Shown piece after piece: positions 27,198 to 35,202 of a DNA stretch of 64,000 nucleotides. Under the pieces are notes generated by a model. It did no database searches. It saw only the letters and a program-made list of their open reading frames with translations, and was not told the origin of the DNA. This DNA comes from Pseudomonas typographi (GTDB lineage Bacteria > Pseudomonadota > Gammaproteobacteria > Pseudomonadales > Pseudomonadaceae). Both the position numbers and the translations under genes were made by a program. The stretch spans positions 1 to 64,000 of the forward strand of contig NZ_JAAOCA010000004.1 in the NCBI RefSeq assembly GCF_014694385.1, written 5' to 3'. Positions within the stretch are counted from its first letter, which is position 1; each line of letters starts with the position of its first letter.

Positions 27198-28649
27198 ATG
27201 ACCGTTCGCCGTACCAAAATCGTCGCCACCCTGGGCCCGGCCAGCAACTCGCCGGAAGTGCTGGAACAGCTGATATTGGCTGGGCTGGACGTGGCCCGCC
27301 TGAACTTTTCCCACGGCACCCCAGAAGAACACAAGGCTCGCGCCCGCCTGATACGCGACCTCGCCGCCAAGCATGGCCGCTACGTCGCGTTGCTTGGTGA
27401 CCTGCAAGGTCCGAAAATCCGTATCGCCAAGTTCACCAACAAACGCATCGAACTGAAGGTGGGGGATCAGTTCACCTTCTCCACCAGCCATCCCTTGGCC
27501 GAAGGCACCCAGGAAGTGGTCGGCATCGACTACCCCGACTTGGTCAAGGATTGCGGCGTGGGCGACGAATTGCTGCTCGACGACGGGCGCGTGGTGATGC
27601 GCGTGGAAAACGCCACCGCAGACGCTTTGCACTGCGTGGTGTTGATCGGCGGCCCGCTGTCTGACCATAAAGGCATCAACCGCAAAGGCGGCGGCCTGAC
27701 CGCACCGGCACTGACCGAAAAAGACAAGGCCGACATCAAGCTGGCGGCGGAAATGGAAGTCGATTACGTTGCGGTGTCGTTCCCCCGTGACGCGTCCGAT
27801 ATGGAGTATGCGCGCCAACTGCTGCAAGAAGCCGGCGGCACCGCTTGGTTGGTGTCGAAGATCGAGCGCGCCGAAGCCGTGGCCAACGACGAAACCCTCG
27901 ACGGCTTGATCCGCGCCAGTGATGCGGTAATGGTCGCCCGTGGCGACCTTGGTGTGGAAATCGGCGATGCCGAGCTGGTGGCGATCCAGAAGAAAATCAT
28001 CCAGCACTCACGGCGAAATAACAAAGCGGTGATCGTCGCTACCCAGATGATGGAGTCGATGATCCAGAACCCGATGCCTACCCGCGCGGAAGTGTCGGAC
28101 GTGGCCAACGCGGTATTGGATTACACCGACGCGGTGATGCTCTCGGCCGAAAGCGCTGCCGGGGCTTACCCGATCGAAGCGGTCAAGGCCATGGCGCGGG
28201 TGTGTTTGGGCGCGGAAAAACACCCCACCAGCAAAAAGTCCAGCCACCGTTTGTATACCCAGTTCGACCGCTGCGACGAGAGCATCGCCTTGGCCGCGAT
28301 GTACACCGCCAACCACTTCCCGCGGGTGAAAGCGATCATCGCATTGACCGAAAGCGGCTACACGCCGTTGATCATGTCGCGCATTCGTTCCTCGGTACCG
28401 ATCTTCGCCTTTTCGCCGCACCGGGAAACCCAGGCGCGGGTAGCCCTGTTCCGTGGCGTATACACCATCCCGTTCGACCCGGCCGCCTTGCCGCTGGGCG
28501 AAGTAAGCCAGGCTGCCGTCGATGAGTTGCTCAAGCGTGGCCTGGTCGAACAGGGCGACTGGGTAATCCTCACCAAAGGCGACAGCTACCACACGGTCGG
28601 CGGCACCAACGGCATGAAATTGCTGCACGTGGGCGACCCTTTGGTATGA
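27198..28649 (+). CDS. pykA: Pyruvate kinase
   Basis: A 483-residue enzyme converting phosphoenolpyruvate and ADP to pyruvate and ATP, the last step of lower glycolysis. The N-terminus MTVRRTKIVATLGPAS is typical of the PykA type. Catalytic segments include GLDVARLNFSHG, SKIERAEA (active-site lysine region) and VMVARGDLGVEIG. The allosteric C-terminal domain covers about residues 350-480. The ribosome site AAGGAG lies 7 bases before the ATG. It complements the Entner-Doudoroff block further right in the window. Confidence 0.95.
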   Translation: MTVRRTKIVATLGPASNSPEVLEQLILAGLDVARLNFSHGTPEEHKARARLIRDLAAKHGRYVALLGDLQGPKIRIAKFTNKRIELKVGDQFTFSTSHPLAEGTQEVVGIDYPDLVKDCGVGDELLLDDGRVVMRVENATADALHCVVLIGGPLSDHKGINRKGGGLTAPALTEKDKADIKLAAEMEVDYVAVSFPRDASDMEYARQLLQEAGGTAWLVSKIERAEAVANDETLDGLIRASDAVMVARGDLGVEIGDAELVAIQKKIIQHSRRNNKAVIVATQMMESMIQNPMPTRAEVSDVANAVLDYTDAVMLSAESAAGAYPIEAVKAMARVCLGAEKHPTSKKSSHRLYTQFDRCDESIALAAMYTANHFPRVKAIIALTESGYTPLIMSRIRSSVPIFAFSPHRETQARVALFRGVYTIPFDPAALPLGEVSQAAVDELLKRGLVEQGDWVILTKGDSYHTVGGTNGMKLLHVGDPLV

Positions 28650-28759
28650 CCGCCAAGGCCGTCCGCCCATGGGGCGCCGGCCCTGCTTTTGGCTGCAACT
28701 TCCTGTTACTGTGGGCGCATATCGGGTACGCCCTAATCCCCTCGTAACAGGAAGCTTCT

Positions 28760-29602
28760 ATGACCGTGACTGTACTTGCCGAGTTGCTGCAGCAGAATGA
28801 AACCGCCCTGCTCGACCGCTGGATCGCAGTGCAGCGAGCGGCCGGTATCGACCCCAACCGGCTCGACGACCGCAGCATAACCGACAATGCTCGCGACCTG
28901 CTGCACGCCCTGGTCCGGGCAATCAGCGAAGGTGGCGACGACATCGAACACCCGCAATGGCGGCCGGTCAAGCAGTTGCTCGAGCGGCTATCCCACGTGC
29001 ATAGCCAGCAAGGCTTCCCGCCCACCGAAACGGCGACCTTCGTGCTGTCGCTCAAAGAGCCGCTGTTCCGCTTGATCCAAAAAAGCGACGGAAACACTAT
29101 TGAGCTGCTCTGGGCCTGCACGCGCCTGTTCGACCAGTTGGGGCTGTTCACCATGCAGGCTTACATGGCCAGCCGCGAACAGGTGATCCGCGAACAACAG
29201 GAAAGCATGCTCGAACTCTCTACCCCCGTGGTGCAGCTGTGGAAGGGCGTATTGGCGGTGCCGCTGATCGGTTCGCTGGACAGCAACCGCACGCAGGTGG
29301 TGATGGAGGCGCTGTTGCAGAAAATCGTCGATACCGAATCGGATATCGCCATCATCGACATCACCGGCGTGCCGACCGTCGATACCATGGTTGCCCAGCA
29401 CCTGCTCAAAACCATTACCGCCGCCAAGTTGATGGGCGCTAAATGCATCATCAGTGGCATCCGCCCGCAGATCGCCGCAACCATCGTCCACCTGGGCGTA
29501 GAACTGGGCGACGTCGTGACCAAGGCGTCGCTGGCCGATGCGTTCCAGCTGGCGCTGCGCGAACTGAACGTTCGGCTGGTCGCCAACCGCTTAGGGGCCT
29601 GA
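28760..29602 (+). CDS. rsbR: RsbR-like stressosome STAS protein (RsbT co-antagonist)
   Basis: A 280-residue protein and the first gene of the stressosome-type cluster. Residues ~5-135 form an all-helical N-terminal sensor of the RsbRD_N type, not a haem-globin or PAS domain. A linker of RsbR type follows (LELSTPVVQLWKGVLAVPLI). The C-terminal STAS domain (about 163-275) keeps both threonines phosphorylated in Bacillus RsbR: T209 in GVPTVDTMVA and T241 in IRPQIAATIV. It should co-assemble with RsbS and trap RsbT until a stimulus allows phosphorylation. AGGAAG precedes the ATG. Only one base separates it from the next gene. The stimulus is unknown. Confidence 0.9.
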   Translation: MTVTVLAELLQQNETALLDRWIAVQRAAGIDPNRLDDRSITDNARDLLHALVRAISEGGDDIEHPQWRPVKQLLERLSHVHSQQGFPPTETATFVLSLKEPLFRLIQKSDGNTIELLWACTRLFDQLGLFTMQAYMASREQVIREQQESMLELSTPVVQLWKGVLAVPLIGSLDSNRTQVVMEALLQKIVDTESDIAIIDITGVPTVDTMVAQHLLKTITAAKLMGAKCIISGIRPQIAATIVHLGVELGDVVTKASLADAFQLALRELNVRLVANRLGA

Positions 29603-29603
29603 G

Positions 29604-30026
29604 ATGACCGCCAAAATTCCAATCCTGAAAATGGGCGACTACCTGCTGATCAGTATCCAGGTAGACATGCACGACCAACTGGCCCTGGACCTGCAAGAAG
29701 ACCTCACCGAGCAGATTGTGCGGCACAGTGCCAAAGGGGTTTTGATCGATATTTCCGCACTTGAGATCGTCGATTCGTTCATTGGCCGTACACTTTCCCA
29801 CATTGCCAGTGTGGCGCGCATCCTCGACGCCAAGGTGATCGTGGTGGGCATGCAACCGGCGGTGGCCATCACCCTGGTGGAGCTGGGCTTGTCGCTCGAC
29901 GGTATCGCTACCGCGCTTAACGTCGAGAAGGGCATGGCCTGGCTGCAAAGGAACGTCAACGAAGGGCTGCGGGTGGAGGCAGAGCGTGACGACGACAGAG
30001 ACGCTGCCGCTGAAACAGGAGACTGA
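29604..30026 (+). CDS. rsbS: RsbS-like stressosome core STAS protein
   Basis: A 140-residue single STAS domain, highly RsbS-like from memory. It contains KMGDYLLISIQVDMHDQLAL, the core LIDISALEIVDSFIGR with the phosphorylatable serine at residue 58 (S59 in Bacillus), and VVGMQPAVAITLVELGLSL. A charged tail of about 25 residues extends past the usual RsbS end and overlaps the next gene by 41 bases. Bacillus RsbS and RsbR build the icosahedral stressosome core. The separate R and S proteins here suggest a true mixed core rather than a single sensory STAS. Confidence 0.92.
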   Translation: MTAKIPILKMGDYLLISIQVDMHDQLALDLQEDLTEQIVRHSAKGVLIDISALEIVDSFIGRTLSHIASVARILDAKVIVVGMQPAVAITLVELGLSLDGIATALNVEKGMAWLQRNVNEGLRVEAERDDDRDAAAETGD

Positions 30027-30384
30027 TATCGTCACTATTCGCCAACGGGTACGCAAGGCCGCCGAAGACGCCCGGCTAGGGTTGGTGTCACAAACCAAGA
30101 TCGTCACCGCCGCCAGCGAAATCGCCCGTAACGGGCTGATCTACGGCGGCGGCGGGCAGTGCCTGATAGAGCGTACCCAGCGCGAAGGCCGGGCGGCGGT
30201 GCGCTTGGTGATCATTGATCACGGGCCTGGTATCGCCAACCTGGAACAAGCCATGACCGACGGCTATACCTCCGGCAATGGCCTGGGCCTGGGCTTGAGC
30301 GGCGCACGCCGGCTGGTGGATGCCTTTGAAATCGCGAGCCAGCCCGGCCAAGGCACCTCGGTGGAAATGTGGAAATGGAAATGA
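29986..30384 (+). CDS. rsbT: RsbT-like serine/threonine kinase
   Basis: A 132-residue GHKL-fold kinase starting at GTG 29986, within the tail of the rsbS gene. It begins TLPLKQETDIVTIRQRVRKA. The ATP-binding boxes are all present: N-box SEIARN (N49), G1 box DHGPGI (D78) and G2 box GLGLGLSGARRL. By homology it is held by the RsbR/RsbS core, phosphorylates it on signal, and is released to activate a partner. In Bacillus the partner is the phosphatase RsbU. Here candidate partners are the fused phosphatase and the kinases just downstream. It overlaps the next gene by 16 bases. Confidence 0.92.
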   Translation: MTTTETLPLKQETDIVTIRQRVRKAAEDARLGLVSQTKIVTAASEIARNGLIYGGGGQCLIERTQREGRAAVRLVIIDHGPGIANLEQAMTDGYTSGNGLGLGLSGARRLVDAFEIASQPGQGTSVEMWKWK

Positions 30385-31355
30385 TCGCGCCCGGCACCGC
30401 CCGGGCGCTGCCGGTTACCGAGCCGGCCCATGTCGACGCGGCCCGCCGTGCCGTTATCCGCGGGGCCGTGGCGGCCGGCGCCGGCGAGCCATTGCTGGCG
30501 AGGCTCGCGGTGGTGGCGCAGGAAATGGCGCATAACCTGGTTCGCCATGCCGGCGGCGGTGAGCTGTATTACCAATCCGATGCCGCCTACCTGACACTGC
30601 TGGCCATCGACCGCGGGCCCGGCATGGCCAATACCGCGCAGTGCATGGGCGACCATTACTCGACCATTGGCACCCTGGGCGTGGGCCTGGGCTCGATCAA
30701 GCGGATGTCTGACCAGTTCGACCTGTACTCGTTGCCGGGCCAGGGCACTGTGGTCCTGGCCCGGTTCGAAATGCCCGCTGGCGTACCCGCTGGGCTCACC
30801 TACGGCGCGCTGTGTACGCCCTACCCTGGCGAAACCGTCTGCGGTGACGCTTGGGTGGTGCACGGTGAACGCGTGCTGGTGTGTGACGGCCTAGGCCACG
30901 GCCAGCATGCCCAGCAGGCTAGCCAGCGAGCCCGTGAGGTATTCCTTGGCCAGGGCCGGCACCTGCCACTGGAAACGGCGATGGAACAACTGCACCGTGC
31001 GCTGGCCGCCACCCGCGGTGGTGCAGCGGCCATCGCTGAAGTGCAAGCAGGCGCCGGGCAGGTGCTATTCTGCGGCGTTGGCAACATCGCCGGCATGCTG
31101 TATGGCGAAAAATCCCGCGGCCTGGTGTCATGCAATGGCACCGTGGGCTATCGCGTAGGTCGAATCAATACCTATAGCTACCCTTGGGATCGCCATACCT
31201 TGCTGATCATGACCTCCGATGGCATCAATAGCCGCCTGGACCTAAGCCCGTATCCCGGCCTTCGCCTGAAGCATCCGGCGGTGATTGCCGGCGTCATTCA
31301 CCGGGACTTTCGCCGCCTGAACGATGACGCTACCGTAATAGTTGCCCGCACTTGA
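30369..31355 (+). CDS. RsbT-like ATPase domain fused to an RsbX-type PP2C phosphatase
   Basis: A 328-residue two-domain protein. Residues ~10-135 are a second RsbT-like GHKL domain with the N-box QEMAHNLVRH, G1 box DRGPGM and G2 box GTLGVGLGSIKRM. Residues ~140-328 are a SpoIIE/RsbX-type PP2C phosphatase with metal-site motifs VCGDAW (D160), VCDGLGHG (D173), TSDGINSRLD and NDDATVIVAR. It should reset the stressosome by dephosphorylating RsbR and RsbS. The ATPase-phosphatase fusion is known in stressosome loci as an anti-sigma-type/SpoIIE protein. Its ATP-binding half may dock on the STAS core. It overlaps both neighbours. Confidence 0.9.
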   Translation: MEMEMIAPGTARALPVTEPAHVDAARRAVIRGAVAAGAGEPLLARLAVVAQEMAHNLVRHAGGGELYYQSDAAYLTLLAIDRGPGMANTAQCMGDHYSTIGTLGVGLGSIKRMSDQFDLYSLPGQGTVVLARFEMPAGVPAGLTYGALCTPYPGETVCGDAWVVHGERVLVCDGLGHGQHAQQASQRAREVFLGQGRHLPLETAMEQLHRALAATRGGAAAIAEVQAGAGQVLFCGVGNIAGMLYGEKSRGLVSCNGTVGYRVGRINTYSYPWDRHTLLIMTSDGINSRLDLSPYPGLRLKHPAVIAGVIHRDFRRLNDDATVIVART

Positions 31356-33112
31356 CGGCCATATGCCGCGTGACCACCATTACGGTGCGCAAGGAAACGG
31401 ACATCGTCACCTGCCGCCAGGGCGCCAAGCACATCGCAGGCTGGCTGGGGTTGCCTACGCTGGAGCAGATCCGCCTGGCCACCGCGGTATCGGAACTGGC
31501 GCGCAATATCTACCAATACGCGGGCGCAGGGGCATTTCATTTCGAGCTGCTGGCTGACGCGCAAGGGCAACTGCGGGCGGTCGCGTTCGAAGCGTTCGAC
31601 CATGGCCAGGGTATTGGCCAGATGGACGCGATCCTCAACGGCAGCTATGTTTCATCGACCGGAATGGGCGTCGGCCTGCGCGGTGCGCAGCGGTTGATGG
31701 ATGAGTTCGACATCCAGACCTCCAGCCAGGGTACTCGTATCCGCGCGAGCAAGTACCTGGTGCCCAAGCCTTTTCCCACTGAAACGGCCGTTGCCACGGT
31801 TCGCCGGGAGCTGGCCAGCTTGGGGGTGGTCGACCCTTATGAAGAACTGAACACCCGCGGCTCGGAACTGTTGCTGACCACCGGCGAACTGCAAGCCAAG
31901 CAGCAAGAACTCGAAGCGATCAACCACGAGTTGGAAAACACCAACAAGGGTGTGGTGGCGTTATATTCAGAATTGGAAAAGGCCTCGCAGGAGTTGCAAC
32001 AGGCCAGTGAGGCGAAAAGCCGATTCTTTTCCAACATGACCCACGAGTTCCGCACGCCGATCAACATCATTGAAAACATTTCCAAACTGCTGCTCAACGG
32101 CAACGATGGCCGTTTAAACGAAGAACAACATAAGCAAGTGTCGTTCATCAGCTCGGCCGCCGCGGAGCTGGCGGAGATGGTCAACGAGTTGCTTGACCTT
32201 GCCCAGGCCGAGTCCGGGCGCATCGACGTCAACAGCGAAACCTTCGAGCTCACTGGCCTGCTGGAGCAATTACACGATTTCATGATGGCGCTGGGCATGC
32301 GTTACCCCAGCGTAAGCTGGCATATCAGCCCGGTGCAACGGCAAGTGCAGTTCAACACCGACCGCGGCCGGCTGTTCCAGATACTGCGCAACCTGATCAG
32401 CAACGCCTTCAAGTACACCGCCCAAGGCGCTATCGAGGTGAGGGTCTTCGTGCCCAACGAAGAACAGGTCGAATTCGTGGTGCAAGACACGGGCGCTGGC
32501 ATCGCTGCGGAAAACCTCGAACGCGTGTTCGAGGAGTTCGCCCGGGTGCGCATGCCTGGGATGGCCCATGTGCAGGGCAATGGCTTAGGCCTGCCCCTGG
32601 CCAAGCGGTTGGCGCAACTGCTCAAGGGCGACCTGACGGTCACCAGCCAATTGCACCAGGGCAGTTGCTTTACCGCGGTCATCGCACGCGAGTTCGAGCC
32701 TGCCGGCGGGCCGGTGGGCGAGTTCAGCTTGCACGGCCATACCGTATTGATCATCGACGACAACGAAGCGGATCGCTACCTGCTGCGCCAACTCCTGGCG
32801 CCATATGGGCCGCTGATCATCGAGGCGGGCAGTGCCAGCGCAAGCATAGACAAGCTTCATGCCGTGCGCCCTGACCTGATCTTCCTGGACTTGGAATTGC
32901 CGGATATCTATGGCGCCGACTTACTCGACAGCATGGACTGGGCCATGCACGCACGGGTATTGATCAACACGGCCAAAACCCTGACCGACCAGGAGGCCGC
33001 CCAACTGGCCGCGCAGTGCGCAGGTGTGCTGTTCAAATCACAGGGCAACTACGCCGGCGCCGTACTGCGGCAGGTGGGGCGGCTGGCTGGGAGCTTGAAA
33101 CATGCGAACTAG
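31352..33112 (+). CDS. Hybrid histidine kinase with an RsbT-like N-terminal domain
   Basis: A 586-residue protein that joins stressosome and two-component logic. Residues ~8-135 are a third RsbT-like domain (RKETDIVTCRQ; N-box SELARN; G1 FDHGQGI; G2 GMGVGLRGAQRL). A coiled coil of about 165-225 follows. Next come a HisKA with phospho-histidine H231 in NMTHEFRTPINII and a HATPase with LRNLISNAFKYT, QDTGAGI and GNGLGLPLAKRL. The C-terminal receiver has acceptor D513 (LIFLDLELP) and lysine K562. It has no membrane segment. The start is taken as TTG 31352, overlapping the previous stop as TTGA; GTG 31370 is an alternative matching the RsbT start. It overlaps the next gene by 11 bases. Confidence 0.88.
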   Translation: MTAICRVTTITVRKETDIVTCRQGAKHIAGWLGLPTLEQIRLATAVSELARNIYQYAGAGAFHFELLADAQGQLRAVAFEAFDHGQGIGQMDAILNGSYVSSTGMGVGLRGAQRLMDEFDIQTSSQGTRIRASKYLVPKPFPTETAVATVRRELASLGVVDPYEELNTRGSELLLTTGELQAKQQELEAINHELENTNKGVVALYSELEKASQELQQASEAKSRFFSNMTHEFRTPINIIENISKLLLNGNDGRLNEEQHKQVSFISSAAAELAEMVNELLDLAQAESGRIDVNSETFELTGLLEQLHDFMMALGMRYPSVSWHISPVQRQVQFNTDRGRLFQILRNLISNAFKYTAQGAIEVRVFVPNEEQVEFVVQDTGAGIAAENLERVFEEFARVRMPGMAHVQGNGLGLPLAKRLAQLLKGDLTVTSQLHQGSCFTAVIAREFEPAGGPVGEFSLHGHTVLIIDDNEADRYLLRQLLAPYGPLIIEAGSASASIDKLHAVRPDLIFLDLELPDIYGADLLDSMDWAMHARVLINTAKTLTDQEAAQLAAQCAGVLFKSQGNYAGAVLRQVGRLAGSLKHAN

Positions 33113-34214
33113 GCGAATCCTCATCATCGATGACATGGATGCCAACCGTTACGTGCTGCGCAAGATACTGGCCAGCGAACCCCGTTATGAAGTCATCGAG
33201 GCTAGCAACGGCGCCGAGGGCCTGGCGCGGCTCGATGCCCACGTAGACTTGGCCATTCTGGACGTCAATTTGCCCGACATGACGGGCTTTGAGCTGGTCC
33301 GCGCCGCCGAAGAAAAGCTTGGCAGCGAGCATATGCCCGCCATTATCAATGTCTCAGCGACGTTCATCAGTGGCTCGGACAAAGCCATGGGGCTCAACAA
33401 CGGTGCCCGGGCATACCTCACCCACCCGATCGATGCCGAGGAGATGCTGGCCACCATCACCAGCCTGATGAAGTCCAACAACCGCCTGGAGCGCATCGAA
33501 CGGCGGCGCAAGATGGCGGTAGCCCGCAGTGAAAGCCTGCGTTCGGAAAAAATCACCCTGGAGCGCTTCATGCGCTCATTCAGCCATGACCTTCGCTCGC
33601 CGCTGGCCGCCGCCACGATGGCGGCCGGCTTGATGAAACGCAACCCGGCACGGCGCACGGAAGAGCTGATCAAGGTGGTCGAAGATAACCTCAAACGTAT
33701 CGACCGCATGATCACCAATGTGCTCGACGTTTCCCATGTGGCCATTGGTGGCGGCATCGAGCTGTGTGCCGAGATGCTCGACCTGCATGCGCTGCTGGCT
33801 GAGGCATCGGAGAACCTACGCTTGCAGGTCGCCCAGCCCGTGGAGCTGCACTTGGGGGGCGCGGCGCAGGTACATTGGGACCGCAACGCCTTCTTGCGCA
33901 TCTACGACAATTTAGTGATCAATGCGGCGAAACATGGCGCCCAAGACACCCCGATCGACGTCGAGCAGTTGCTGCGCGACGATGAGGTGCTGCTGCGGGT
34001 GACCAACCACGGCGCGTTTCCCGATGAAGTCCTGGCGAACTTGGCCACACCCTATTTCATTTCGACGCGCAGCGACACCAAGGGCTGGGGCCTCGGCCTG
34101 CCCATCGTCAAGGCACTGTGCGAGAGTTTCGGTGGCACGGTGAACTTCCACAACCACGCGCCGCTGGCCTGCGTGGAAGTATGCCTGCCGCTGCGCCTGG
34201 CCTCGGCTTCATAA
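33102..34214 (+). CDS. Receiver-first histidine kinase with degenerate signature residues
   Basis: A 370-residue soluble protein, the last of the stressosome cluster. The N-terminal receiver covers about residues 5-120 with acceptor D54 ([11 protein letters not shown]), but the invariant lysine is replaced by histidine H108 ([11 protein letters not shown]). A HisKA domain has H162 in [13 protein letters not shown]. The HATPase has an N-box ([12 protein letters not shown]) and a G2 box ([12 protein letters not shown]), but its G1 box reads [10 protein letters not shown] and lacks the usual D-x-G-x-G. It probably receives phosphate from the preceding kinase; its own kinase activity may be weak or altered. 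No DNA-binding or GGDEF output is attached, so the final target lies elsewhere. It overlaps hemB's end by 6 bases, convergently. Confidence 0.85.
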   Translation: MRTRRILIIDDMDANRYVLRKILASEPRYEVIEASNGAEGLARLDAHVDLAILDVNLPDMTGFELVRAAEEKLGSEHMPAIINVSATFISGSDKAMGLNNGARAYLTHPIDAEEMLATITSLMKSNNRLERIERRRKMAVARSESLRSEKITLERFMRSFSHDLRSPLAAATMAAGLMKRNPARRTEELIKVVEDNLKRIDRMITNVLDVSHVAIGGGIELCAEMLDLHALLAEASENLRLQVAQPVELHLGGAAQVHWDRNAFLRIYDNLVINAAKHGAQDTPIDVEQLLRDDEVLLRVTNHGAFPDEVLANLATPYFISTRSDTKGWGLGLPIVKALCESFGGTVNFHNHAPLACVEVCLPLRLASAS

Positions 34215-35183
34215 GCCGTCGCGGGCGATGTCCATGGCGAAATAGGTCAATATCAGGTCGGCACCGGCCCGCTTGATGGCGCCAAGGCTTTCGCGCACCA
34301 CCCGGGCTTCGTCTACGGCGCCGGCCAACGCGCCAAATTTGATCATCGCGTATTCACCACTGACTTGGTACGCCGCCAGCGGCAAGCGCGAAGCTTCGCG
34401 GATGTCACGGATCACGTCCAGGTAGGCCCCGGCCGGCTTGACCATCAACACATCGGCGCCTTCGGCTTCATCGAGCAGCGATTCACGCACCGCTTCGCGG
34501 CGGTTCATCGGGTTCATCTGGTAAGCCTTGCGGTCCCCTTTCAACGCGGTGCCGCCCGCTTCGCGAAAGGGCCCGTACAGCGCCGAGGCGAACTTGGTCG
34601 AGTAGGCCATGATCGAAGTGCCGTTGAAGCCGGCCCCGTCCAACGCGCTGCGAATGGCCTGGACTTGGCCGTCCATGGCCGCCGACGGCGAAATGAAATC
34701 GGCACCGGCCTGGGCCGCAACCACCGCTTGTTTGCCAAGGTTGACCAGGGTCGCGTCGTTATCCACTTCACCGTTATGCAGTATTCCGCAATGGCCGTGG
34801 GAGGTGTACTCGCAAAAACAGGTGTCGGACATCACGATCATGCCTGGCACAGCCTGTTTGGTGGTCCGCACCAAACGGGCCACCAGCCCGTTGTCGTTCC
34901 AGGTATCGCTGCCGGTTTCATCCAGGTGATGGGACACGCCAAACAGCATCACCGAGCGGATACCCGCATGGGCGTAGCGTTCGATCTCGCCGGCCAAGCG
35001 GGATTCGGGAATCCGATTCACCCCCGGCATGCTGGTGATAGGCACGAAATCGTCGATGCCTTCCTCAACGAAAATGGGCAGGACCAGGTCCTCGAGGCGA
35101 AACTCCGTTTCCTGAAAAACCGAACGCAGGGTTTCGCTGCGTCGCAAGCGGCGCGGGCGGCTGGCGGGGAACTGGCTACTCAT
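34209..35183 (-). CDS. hemB: Delta-aminolevulinic acid dehydratase (porphobilinogen synthase), cysteine/zinc type
   Basis: A 324-residue ALAD joining two 5-aminolevulinates to porphobilinogen for haem and tetrapyrroles. Active-site lysines are K197 ([15 protein letters not shown]) and K249 ([13 protein letters not shown]). The metal site reads [14 protein letters not shown] with C122, C124 and C132, the zinc-type cysteine triad. Well-known Pseudomonas HemB (P. aeruginosa) has an aspartate-rich, magnesium-type site, so this is probably a second, paralogous HemB. The ATG at 35183 has AGAGGT upstream at a long spacing. It lies 19 bases past the cfa stop on the same strand, suggesting an operon with it. 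Confidence 0.9.
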   Translation of the reverse strand: MSSQFPASRPRRLRRSETLRSVFQETEFRLEDLVLPIFVEEGIDDFVPITSMPGVNRIPESRLAGEIERYAHAGIRSVMLFGVSHHLDETGSDTWNDNGLVARLVRTTKQAVPGMIVMSDTCFCEYTSHGHCGILHNGEVDNDATLVNLGKQAVVAAQAGADFISPSAAMDGQVQAIRSALDGAGFNGTSIMAYSTKFASALYGPFREAGGTALKGDRKAYQMNPMNRREAVRESLLDEAEGADVLMVKPAGAYLDVIRDIREASRLPLAAYQVSGEYAMIKFGALAGAVDEARVVRESLGAIKRAGADLILTYFAMDIARDGL

Positions 35184-35202
35184 CGTTTTAACTGTTTACC
35201 TC

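Noticed and set aside
28760..34214. The possibility that the STAS/RsbT genes are an ordinary sigma-B partner-switch operon
   Set aside because: No sigma factor, RsbW-type anti-sigma or RsbV-type antagonist is encoded here, and the two downstream genes are histidine kinases.
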